Assembly (NCBI GenBank): GCA_001566295.1
Contig: KQ964265.1
Span: 372,001 to 436,000, forward strand
Direction of reading: 5' to 3'
Source: Microdochium bolleyi
Lineage: Eukaryota; Ascomycota; Sordariomycetes; Xylariales; Microdochiaceae
Length of the DNA stretch: 64,000 nucleotides
Every line of letters starts with the position of its first letter. The stretch's first letter is position 1. Shown piece by piece: positions 43,478 to 53,065 of this stretch. Made by a program: the position numbers and the translations under genes. The notes beneath the pieces were generated by a model. That model saw nothing but the letters and a program-made list of their open reading frames with translations, searched no databases and was not told the DNA's origin.

Positions 43478-43894
43478 GGCGGCGGTCTGGTCTCCCCGGA
43501 CGGCGCGAAGTGGTCAACTGCAGGTGGTGGTCACGTTGTGGAGTGTCGCGAGGCGACCGGCTCAGATGAGCTTGGACGGGGCAGAGAGCTGTACCATCCT
43601 TACTCGAGAACAATATCGCAACCCTGCCGACTTGAGCGTGCCCTTCTGTCGGCTCTTGATACCCGATTCCTGGTCGCACTTGTCGATGTCGATGTTGCTG
43701 GGGAAGGGAAGTTGCGCGGCCCCGCTAGCGGCATCCCTGCAGCTCTCGAGCTCGGACGCTGGACCCTGCGTCACTGGCGCTATCGTACGTTGTCTCAGTG
43801 ACAGCTTGCTCCTATCCAAACAAAACACACAAGCTTCACACTATAAACCAACCACTCAGCAGATTATATTAGGCAGTCTTCTGGCACTATCAAC
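43478..43894. other. Divergent promoter region, NPR2 and SFH5
   Basis: 417 bases between divergent start codons. A short AT-rich stretch just before the SFH5 ATG (43858-43872) may serve as its core promoter. No other feature. Confidence 0.5.
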
Positions 43895-45039
43895 ATGGCG
43901 GACCCGGTAGTCAAAGAGACATCAGCAGCGGAAGCTCCTGCGGCCCCAGCCCCAGCCTCGGCCCCGGAGAGTGTCGCCAAGGCGGCGGACACGACACTCA
44001 CGGCCGCCCAGGAACCAGCGACCGCTGTGCCCGCGGACAAGACAGCGACAACAGCCGAGACTGCTGCTCCATCGGCTGCTCCGGCGACAGCCGAGACAGG
44101 TGCTGCAGAGAAGACTGAAACTGCTCCTGCGGCCACCACGGCCAAGCCCGACGAGCCCAGCACGCCGCTCCACGAGCTCTGGCTCGTCGCCAGCCGTCAC
44201 GCGCACAAGGAGATTTGGGGCGTCACGCTCGCTGACCCGGCCACCCACGTGCCCTCGCAGATCGTGCTGCAGAAGTACCTCAACGCCAATGACGGCGACG
44301 TTGTCAAGGCGCGCGACCAGCTGAACAGCACGCTCGACTGGCGCGCCAAGACCAAGCCGCTTGAGCTCCTCGAGAAGAGCTTCGCGAAGGCCAAGTTCGA
44401 GGGCCTGGGCTATGTTACTACCCATGGTGACGGCAAGGCCGAGAACCCAGAGCAGAGAGAGGTGTTCACGTGGAACATCTACGGAGCGGTGAAGGACATG
44501 AACGAGACCTTTGGCGTTCTTGAGGAGTAGGTTCCCCGTGAAGAACACTACACAACCGGGCTTCCTAACAGTGACTAACATGTTCCATCAGGTTCATCGA
44601 GTGGCGCGTGACCCTCATGGAACAGGCCGTGCACGCCCTGAACCTCACCACGGCTACCCAGGCCATCACAGCAGATCACGACCCGTACAAGATCATCCAG
44701 GTCCACGACTACAAGACCATCAGCTTCTTCCGCCCGCCCCCCAAGGTCAAGCAGGCGAGCACCGAGACCATCAAGGTCCTCGCGCTGGCGTACCCGGAGC
44801 TTCTCAAGGAGAAGTTCTTCGTCAACGTCCCCGCGCTCATGGGCTTCATGTACGGCCTGATGAAGCTCTTCGTCGCGGCCAAGACGATCAAGAAGTTCCA
44901 CCCCATGAGCAACGGCGGTGCCCTGGCGCTCGAGTTCGGCGAGAGCAAGGTCGAAAACTTGGGCCAGTTGCTGCCGGCAGAGTATGGCGGCAAGGGCGAG
45001 AGCCTGGCAGTGCAGGGGACGGAGACGAAGCTTGAGTGA
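43895..45039 (+). CDS. SFH5: SFH5, Sec14-like phosphatidylinositol transfer protein
   Basis: Two exons, 43895-44526 and 44592-45039, joined as GA|G, giving 359 aa. The CRAL-TRIO fold follows a CRAL-TRIO N-terminal helix region: IVLQKYLNANDGDVVKARDQ, FEGLGYVTTHGDGKAENPEQ with VFTWNIYGAVKDMNETFG, IIQVHDYKTISFFRPPPKVK, and ALAYPELLKEKFFVNVPALM. Yeast Sfh5 moves phosphatidylinositol between membranes and also binds heme; it is found at the ER, plasma membrane and cytosol. Here the first 90 residues are Ala/Pro/Thr/Glu-rich low complexity (APAPASAPESVAKAADTT), probably disordered, a common trait of filamentous-fungal SFH5. The stop-like TAG after GAGGAG lies inside the intron. Confidence 0.94.
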
Positions 45040-45687
45040 AGCTCCATTGCCTAGAGAAGCATTGCTGTTGTCCTTGGTTTGCAGGCGGTAGCGGTTTCAG
45101 AAGTGGACAGGATGGCCAAGAAGAGTTTGTGCGTGGCTGAAGTTGTAATGTGAATGGTGTGCGAGACGATCAAGTAGAGCCTGGGCCGAAACGTCCGGGT
45201 GAGTATGCGTTTCTTGTTTTTCACTTCTCAAGTAGATCAAGCAGTTAATATACCCTCACTATCATTTCTGCAATGCTGGCTGGAGCTTCGGTCGGGTGAG
45301 AAGCCGCTGTTCGACAGTCGACGGTGACGTTGCTTGCCCATCTTGTCCCAAGTCGGTTCAGATTCACGTGCCGCCGTCATCACGCGAGAAGGCTATGAAG
45401 ATCAAAACAGAGCGTGCACCAACAGCTTATTGATGATCATTTTACAGTCTTTCCGTCTACCCAACGTCGAAGTAAGCGCGTCTAGCCTCTAGATAGGACC
45501 GAATCACCACGTCTATATATTACCCTTTCACAGGAACATCTGTCTAACGCAGCCTCAAGAAACACCGCACGGGCTGTGGAGGGCATTTCTGTACCACAAT
45601 CTTGGGAAGCCCGTAACTTGCAACCGCCGTCTCTGTTTGCGGATTGATCCTGAGGAACAGCCATGATTGATCAAAGTGTTCTGTGGT
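45040..45687. other. Convergent intergenic region, SFH5 and thioredoxin reductase
   Basis: 648 bases between two 3' ends. No gene, repeat or RNA signal recognised. Confidence 0.5.
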
Positions 45688-46860
45688 CTATAGCTTGCCC
45701 GCGGCGGCGCCCTCGCGGTCGTCGGCCTCGTGGTCGGCAAGGTACTTCTCCGCGTCCATGGCGGCCATGCATCCGGAGCCTAGTGTTAGGGTAGTCATGT
45801 CAGCCACCAGTTCACCACCCGAGATAGGAGAGTGCCGAAAACACCGCCGCGGGAGCAAGAAAAGAAAAGAAAAAGACTTACCGGCACTCGTGATGGCCTG
45901 CCTGTACCGCTTGTCTTGGACATCGCCTGCCGCGAACACGCCCTCGATGCTCGTGAGCGGCGTGCCGGGCTGGGTGACGATGTACCCCTCGGCGTCAGTC
46001 TCGAGCTGTCCCTTGACCAGGCTGGTGGCGGGGTCGTGCCCGATGGCGTAGAACAGGCCGTTGGCCTCGATGGTCTCCTGCTTGCCGGTGACGGTGTCCT
46101 CGACGACGATGTGGCTCAGCAGGCCGTCCGCGCCGCCCTTGACCTCGACGGGCTTGGTCGTGAAGCGCACCGTGACCTTGGGGTGCTCGAGCAGGCGCTT
46201 GGCCATGATGCTGCTCGCGCGCAGCTGGTCCCTGCGCACGAGCACGGTGACGTGGCTCGCGTACTTTGTCAGGAAGGTGGCTTCCTCGGCAGCCGAGTCG
46301 CCGCCGCCGACGGTGACGAGGGGCTTGTTGCGGAAGATGGGCACGGCGCCGTCGCAGACCGCGCACGCGCTGATGCCGTTCTGCCAGTACTTGTCCTCGC
46401 CGGGGAGGTTCAGGCGGCGCGCCGAGGCGCCCGTCGCGAGGATCACGGTGTCGGCGGTGTGCGTCTCCTCGGGGGACCACTCGAGGTTGTACTTGAAGGG
46501 CCGGGCGGAGAGGTCGAGCTTGGACACGGTCTCGGAGATGATCTTTGTGCCGAAGCGCTCGGACTGGGCGCGCATGTTGTCCTGGATGGAGAGTGGAAAG
46601 TGTTAGAGAAAGGTACGGTTGGTGGGTGCCTACTTTGTCTCCTGCGAGCCCGGACTCACCATGAGTTCCTGTCCCATGATGCCCTTGGGGAAGCCGGGAA
46701 AGTTCTCAACATCAGTGGTGGTGGTGAGCTGGCCGCCTGCGGCGATGCCGTTGGCCATGAAACCCTCGTAGAGGACCGGGTGCAGCTCGGCGCGGGCGAG
46801 GTAGACGGCCGCGGTGTGGGCCGCCGGGCCGGAGCCGATGATGACGACCTTGCTGTGCAT
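45688..46860 (-). CDS. TRR1: Thioredoxin reductase (low-molecular-weight, NADPH, FAD)
   Basis: Three exons, 46860-46660, 46581-45882, 45779-45688, giving 330 aa from [20 protein letters not shown]. It reduces thioredoxin with NADPH and maintains cytosolic redox balance. The FAD site is GSGPAAH; the redox pair is C140-A-V-C143 in [16 protein letters not shown]; the NADPH site is [14 protein letters not shown]; the second FAD motif is [20 protein letters not shown], ending [13 protein letters not shown]. Length and order match Neurospora CYS-9/NTR and yeast Trr1. A 71-codon frame without stop runs directly into the ATG from upstream and has mitochondrial-presequence composition; see findings. 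The start given is the conserved cytosolic one. Confidence 0.96.
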
Positions 46861-48947
46861 CTTTCTTGTCGCGGCGGGGAGCTGGTGCTGGAGGAGGCGG
46901 GCAGAGAGGAACGGCGTGTTCTTCTGGGAGACGGAGGCGGCGCCGAGGGCAGCAAGGGCGGAGATGCCAGACGCGCCTGCGCGGATGGACCTGGGGGTGG
47001 TTGAAGAGAACAGCTTGGCGGTGTTTGCGGGCTGGTCGACGGTTGTCTTGTGGACTCTGCGCGCAACGAAGGGTTATGGGCAGTATGTGGCGATGCTGTG
47101 GCGGCGTAGCGGGTGTTGCCGAGCTTGTTGGAGCAGAAAAAGTAACTCGGCGGCGCCGGGATGCCCGCGCCCAGAACGGCGATGGCGGGGTTCTTGGCGG
47201 GATTCCAGGGGATTGATTCCCCGGGGCCAGACCCAGGGGTCCTCCGCAGCCGTGCAAGAGACATGAGTGCAACAGTGCGATCGGACTCGTGCTGCGGCCC
47301 GCACCCGTTGCAACCCCCACGATGGACACGGCACGACGAACCTTCAGGTACAGATCGCTTCTGAAAATCAGATGTCTAGTGAGTCCTGACTTGCTTGACG
47401 GCTTGCACAGAGCACAACCCGAGGGGGATGGGCGTGCAGCGGATGTGCATTCTGCAGTCTCCCGGCCACAACGCGCGTCGATGAGTCGCACAGCGCATTG
47501 TTGTTGGGTGCAAGTCCAAGCGTTGCTTAGCCGGTCCCGACCAACCTGGCGAGCCTGGGAGGCAGCAAAAGTCCCGCTGTCAGTGGCCTGCACCTGCAGC
47601 AGGCAAATAGCTTCCCGAGCTCGTGGTTCGTGCCACCCCGGCACTCTGCACAACCTCCCTGCTCACGAGCATTCCCTCACCACGTCACCATCTGGCTCAC
47701 CTTGGGGCAGCGGTAGCTCAGGCGTCAGGCGCACCTCGACTTGCCTCGTTCTAGGCCGGATCTGCGCCCAGATGCTCTTCTGACCTCGTGCCCCGGGCTT
47801 CATGCCAACCTCTCTCAGTACGCTGTACACCACCAGCCTGGTGGGACACAACAAGTCGATTGTCCCAACCTACCGGGCCAAGAACCATGGACGCCGGGAT
47901 CCCTGGCGCACATCACGGCTGCAGATTCCACTGCCGCGGGTCACAGACTGGGCGGTACGGAGTGCTGCCATTGTCCCCTGCTGTGACGAGTCGGCCACGT
48001 CGTATTCGCCTGACAAAACAGCCCTAGGGCAGCTCCTGACTCACGCTCATACTTCAGTCTCGACTCTCCAGCGACTGGTCCCCTCTCAAACACTAGAGTT
48101 GCTCGGGCCAGCGAACCAGGAGGGGTTCTCTCAGAGCATATGTGGCTCATGACAAGAGGCAGAGTCTAGTGGTGGCGATCATACTCGATGCCCAACTTGC
48201 TGATCGAGCTGATCTCCGTGGCCGTCCGTGGCCATGGCCGCCCACCCTCTTCGCAAGTCTGTCCTGCTCTGGCAAGATGACCGTGGAAGCCTTGCGCACG
48301 GCCTCTTCGTCAGACATCTGTAAGTGCTCTCATCTGCCGGGCGGTCCTACCAAGGTACTCTTATTTCCAGCATCCACAGCCACGCCGCTGACGCGATCAC
48401 AGCGCTGTCCCTCGTCCCGGCCCCCGGCCTCATGCCGGACTATCCGCCAGCTCGTCGCGACAACACTGGTGGACCATAGGCCCACCGCGTGTCCTGACTT
48501 TCCGGGTTTTATCTGGCGCCGATCTTGCTCCGGGAGATTGCCCAGCCTCGCTAGCGACGCCGCACATCCCCGCTCCGCTAGGCCCAGACAGCCGGATAAT
48601 CAACAACGGCCTCAGCGCCCCTCAACGGATAGACTCTCCTCCGTACCTGGCGGGAGTGACCTGCGAAGTCAGATCAAACGTTCCTGCTCGGGGCGCCAAA
48701 CACTACACACAGAGCTAGCGACGCGGCCTTCGACTTTATAGCCACCCTCCACCCGGCAGTGGACCGTATTGAGCATAGTCCCCAGCCGCTTAGCGCTCGG
48801 CTTGTTCCACGACGGAGTCGTTGCGATTGCTATTAGACCATGCCCACCCCCGCCAGACACTTCTTTCCTTCGGGTTCTTCTGGCAACCTCTCTCACCATC
48901 GCGACTCGATCCACGGATCATGCGCGGGGCTCCAGCAGACTCCCGCA
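46861..48947. other. Gene-poor divergent region, thioredoxin reductase and methyltransferase
   Basis: 2.1 kb. The first 213 bases continue the thioredoxin reductase frame. Beyond that, frames such as 47689-48150 and 48142-48741 on the plus strand have no recognisable protein pattern. A tRNA A-box-like run at about 47708 was rejected. It should hold both promoters. Confidence 0.5.
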
Positions 48948-50081
48948 ATGGCGCCGAAAGACACCCTGAGGCGCACACAGTCGACCGTCACGCCCGCGAC
49001 AATGAAACTGTCAGAGACGGAGGAGGTCCTCTTCGCCCGACTCTTCATGCAAGCCCAGGATGCCGCCTCGCCAGTCCCAATCCTCGGCGACTCATACGCT
49101 CAGCAGTACATCAACAAGGCCAATTGCAACTTCAATCGCAACTTCTTCATAACAGACCCGCGGACCGTCAAGGCATTCATATGCAGAAACAAGCTTCATG
49201 ATCAGTGGCTGCAGCACTTTCTCGACATCCACGCCCTTGCTCAGACGCCGGTCACCATTGTTCAGATCGGATGTGGTCTTGACAGCCGGAACATGAGGGT
49301 CAACCGCGGATCTTCGGTCCGCTGGGTCGACGTGGATACCGCCGAGGTCATCAACTTCCGCCGGCGCATCATACCAACGCCGCCAGGAGATTATTCCATC
49401 ATGAGTGCCGACATGACACAGACGTCGTGGCTCGACTCGATACCTGTCAGTTCTCCGGTCAGCACTGGGCCCCTTTTGTAACTCATACTAACGTCTGTGC
49501 CGTGTTAGACTGACCGACCAACGTATATCATCGCCGAGGAATTCTGGATGTGGCAGAAGCCCGCCGATGGCAAAAAACTCATTCGGACCATGGTCAACCA
49601 CTTCCCGCGCGGACAATTCGCCACAGACATGGTCGGGTCTATCATCAAGGAACTGCACTGGTTGATGCCAATTTTGAAAGGCTCAAAGCTCAAGTTCGAG
49701 TGGGCAATTAACGCTGGTCGCGAATTTGAAGTACTCGACCCCCGCCTCAAGATCGTCCAGGAGGTGCGGTGGTACGACCTGGTTGGTGCGGCGATACGTG
49801 ATCCCGATACCCCAGACATATTCGGCCGATGGACTTCACTGGCTTCCCGCATTCCCGGCTTCAGGAACTGCGCCCAGATGGTCCTGCTCGATTACGGTGT
49901 CTTGCCAACATCACGCAGTACGATGGACAGTTCGACGACAGGGAGCAGTGGTCTGTCTGACACCAGTGTCACCGGTGTCAGTTATAAAGGCTCTAGCGTC
50001 AGTGGACACAGCAGGCCGACCTTTAACTCTCAGGGCCGGTACAGTCCGGTTCCACCTCGCTCATTGACATCGAATAAGTGA
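48948..50081 (+). CDS. LCM/PPM-type SAM-dependent methyltransferase
   Basis: Two exons, 48948-49445 and 49509-50081, phase 0, giving 356 aa. I chose the ATG at 48948 (MAPKDTLRRTQ); the frame is open to 48840 with another ATG. The SAM-binding motif is VTIVQIGCGLDSRNMRV, followed by acidic WVDVDTAEVINFRRRII, then DYSIMSADMTQTSWLDSIP and, after the intron, TDRPTYIIAEEFWMW. This is the leucine carboxyl methyltransferase fold (PF04072), as in PPM1 and TcmP-like O-methyltransferases. It lacks the specific features I would expect of the PP2A methyltransferase, so it is likely a small-molecule O-methyltransferase. The last 50 residues are Ser/Thr-rich. The first-intron donor is GTCAGT. No biosynthetic genes lie next to it. 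Confidence 0.82.
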
Positions 50082-50941
50082 CTCGGCTCGAGCGTTTCTA
50101 CTTTCGTCCCTTCCTTCTCTCTTAGCTGCTTTACTTCGGTTCCCCGCTCGATACCCCTCATGATATATGCGCATTTCCTACGTTCCTCATCGAAACCTTC
50201 TTAGCGGACCTTGCGACCTTGGGCGTTCTCGCGCTATCGACTCAAAGCTGTTTCCAGTCATGGTCAAGGACCGGCTCCGCGCCGCAGCAATTTGGGCAGG
50301 CTAGTATACAATACGCAAAGTTGCCTGTCAGACGTTTCATAGCACTCAGTGCCATGGCGGGCACTTTATTAACGACAATAGGCTCACGCCGCAGTTCTGA
50401 GGGTCCCAGTACATAGACATATACAGCATATATGGCCTGAATCAATCCATTTCCGAATTCACAATCTTCAAACACATCATTCGTTACCAAAGCATAAGCT
50501 CCCTGCGTGAAAGACTGGTGATAACAACACAGGATTCCAAAACTATCGAGGGGCTGATGACTGCTTGTTACTAGTACTGACCGCGGGCAAACATCTTGCG
50601 TTGGTGTTGGAAAGATCTCGCGCGGCTTGTAGTCTGCGTTCTCGTTGTGAGATACATGAGACGTATCAAACTTTAGGGAACCGAGATCAGCAATGCCGTC
50701 CCATGCAAGAGATCACTCGCAGCCGTTGGGCGTTCCAAGGCAGCCCAATCCGCGTGCGCTCGTTCGACACTGTCTCTTACCCCGCCCTCAAGGTCTCGGC
50801 CACTCGGTCCCTCCGCATCACCCTCTCTTTCCTTCAAACAACCTCTTACTCACGCACACACGGCACGAAGACCTCGACTTCAAACTGTCCAAATCCTTAA
50901 GCGACAACCGGACTCCCAACCAAGTCACCACATCAGACAAG
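50082..50941. other. Intergenic: upstream of the small Gly/Tyr/Asn-rich protein gene
   Basis: 860 bases between two plus-strand genes; a pyrimidine-rich tract just before the ATG (50800-50870) looks like the 5' UTR/promoter of a well expressed fungal gene. No other gene seen. Confidence 0.5.
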
Positions 50942-51421
50942 ATGCCCTCCAACAACGGCGGCGGCGGCTACAACTACAAGAGCCACGGCACCAACAACAG
51001 TGTAAGTCGTCTCTGTCTCCACCGCGAGACATCTCCCCGCCATCTACATCTGCTTCACTCATGGCAAGAGAGTCCACTATCGCACATCGACAAGAGTGTG
51101 CTCCTGCTCTTGTTGATATCCCAAAAGGACACGAGCTGATATCAGACCGTAGGGCAACCACTACTGCGCGCGCGACTATGGCTCGAGCGCGAGCAACCAG
51201 AACTCGTACCACTACTCCAACAAGTAAGTCGTGTTGTCGACTGGAATCGTGCAGGGTTTTAAGCCTAACGGCGTAATAGCAATGGCTCGTACTACTACTC
51301 CAACCCCAACGGGAGCTCGTACTACAACAGTGGCTCTGGGTCGTCGACCTATACGTCGCCCTCGGGCAACACGCACCACAGCAGCAGTGGCGGCGGCGGC
51401 GGCAGCGGTGGCAAGAAGTAG
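50942..51421 (+). CDS. Small Gly/Ser/Tyr/Asn-rich conserved fungal protein (90 aa, three exons)
   Basis: Exons 50942-51001, 51153-51223 and 51280-51421, phases 0 and 2, giving 90 aa. No single reading frame shows this protein; it appears only after splicing. The N-terminus is MPSNNGGGGYNYKSHGTNNS, then GNHYCARDYGSSASNQNSYH, SNNNGSYYYSNPNGSSYYNS and a Gly/Ser tail ending in GGKK. The repeating Y-x-S-N/N-G-S pattern and the GNHYC-RDYG core resemble a small conserved protein I have seen annotated as hypothetical in many Pezizomycotina. It has no signal peptide or membrane segment and only one cysteine. The composition suggests a disordered, low-complexity protein; function unknown. Splice sites are good (GTAAGT twice). 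Confidence 0.75.
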
Positions 51422-53065
51422 ATGAGTTATGCCTCTGATGTTGCCTGATCACGCAGGTAGCGGGGCAGGGTGCCTACCAGGCCTTGTTCTTCATGATGGA
51501 GGATTCATTTCTGCGGCAGTCAGCCAGTCAGTCGCAGTGAGCTGATGGCATGGAGAGAAGGCAGACATTATTTCCCGATCACAAGGAAAAGTGAGAAAAA
51601 AACAAAAAAGATAAAAACCGAAGACCCTTTGCCATACTCGGGCGGAGTGGACCTTACTTGTTCTCATAGATGTATGTGTTCTTGTTGATTCCAGGGGGCT
51701 CGTAGTACAGCGGAGCGCCTACATTTCCCTGGTGAGATCGAAGATCAGCTGTTGCTCGTCGGCCATGCGAAGCCGGATGGATTGCAACAGTGAATCGAAG
51801 CGAGCGGAGGATCATAAGTACTTAGTAAGGAGGTTTACAGGCTGCTCCTCTCCGTGGCCGTCATAACACACGACATGGCCGCACAGGATGGAGTAGTCCC
51901 GTATAAAGACGACTCGCCCTTGTGCTTTTGGAGGGCGTCCTCGTTCTCACACCAACAGGCCAAGCACAACGACGGGACTTCATGCTAGCTGTGACTTTGG
52001 CAAACGCAAAAGACAGGCAGTGACAGAGAGGGACAGAGTCAAGGGACGCATCAAGGGCAAGTACTTATTTCTGCCAGCCAACGTGTCCGACTCACCTGCC
52101 AATTCCTACGCATCGACCCGATCCGGAACCGGCCGTAGCAGTTGTCGCCACAGCGCCCTGGGGGCGAAGACGGCGCCATTGTCGGGGTGTCCACGGTATC
52201 GCATGAGGCTCCGCTGCCCCCTCGCGATTCAGATTCATGGGGTATCGATACGAGCACGTTATATTTTCGTGCGCGGTTGAAGCTGGGTCCAGGTTGGTTT
52301 CACGTGTGGTGATGTTGGTGGTGGTGGTGGGAGAGTGTAAGTCCTCTATCATGCAGGTTTTCCTCCAACGAGGGGTTTCACGGATGTTGCAGCCACACTT
52401 GGCGGAGGGATCATGTGACTGTACGTTTAGCATCATGTAACTCTGCGTTTGGGGTTCGTTGACGTGAAGCTTTCGAACGACGCACAGCGTACATTCGTTA
52501 CCCCCGGTCCAGCAGAAGCAACGGGGCTGGGAAGATGCACGTCAGAGCTGAAGCGGGCTGCATTTGAGGCGCCAGTGCTTGCATTAGCGCCCGCGAATGG
52601 GTGGGTGCAGGGGAAACCACCATTCCCCAACTCGAGGACGGATAGCAAACATCCTTCGAAGGGGCAACAATGAGCTGAGATAGTGCACGATAGTAGTATG
52701 CTATCCCGATCAGCAAAGATTGTGAGATCGAATTTGTTCTTTGTCTAACTATACTTTTTGTGGGTATATATTTACAGCAAGGTCAAAGGTCTAGAGTGAG
52801 TATCCTACATGTCGTTCCATCATTAGGTACACTGGAAGTTGCACGGAAGGGGGCTGACAATTACAGCCGTTGTTCGTACATGATCGGTACGCCGGACCGA
52901 GAAGTCGGGGAATTTTGTACATGGTGGCAGTAGCAGTGGTAATAATACAGCTGGGTCGGTTGTGTTCGCTTCAGTACGCAGAGCGGAGGTGGGCAATAGA
53001 TGTTGTGATAGCCGGAGATCGGAATGTCGCTGTGGTGTATTCAGGGAGAAACTCGTTCCGCGAGT
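51422..53065. other. Mostly noncoding stretch with one candidate microprotein
   Basis: 1.6 kb between the small plus-strand gene and the 3' end of mitochondrial TyrRS. Apart from the 53-codon frame at 51654-51815 listed separately, I see low-complexity GGTGGT around 52310-52330, an A-rich tract at 51590-51616 and no gene. Confidence 0.5.
51654..51815 (-). CDS. Candidate 53-aa microprotein or last exon of a small spliced gene
   Basis: ATG at 51815 to TAA at 51654 gives 53 codons without interruption. The first half is basic with no early acidic residue (MILRSLRFTVAIHPASHGRR), like a mitochondrial presequence. The second half, GNVGAPLYYEPPGINKNTYI then YENK, looks like a genuine protein C-terminus rather than chance translation. 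An alternative is that only the last 24 codons are coding, as a 3' exon after an acceptor CAG at 51731-51729, with upstream exons beyond 51838. I do not recognise the family. There is no supporting neighbour; the small Gly/Tyr-rich gene converges from the left, 232 bp away. Confidence 0.35.
   Translation of the reverse strand: MILRSLRFTVAIHPASHGRRATADLRSHQGNVGAPLYYEPPGINKNTYIYENK

Noticed and set aside
45832..47004. 390-codon plus-strand ORF
   Set aside because: Antisense to thioredoxin reductase, with Gly/Asp/Val/Leu shadow composition and no domain.
47700..47790. tRNA-like GCGGTAGCTCAGGCGTCAGG
   Set aside because: The A-box looks right, but the D-stem pairs poorly, no matching acceptor stem is found and the T-arm region lacks a GGTTCGA-type box.
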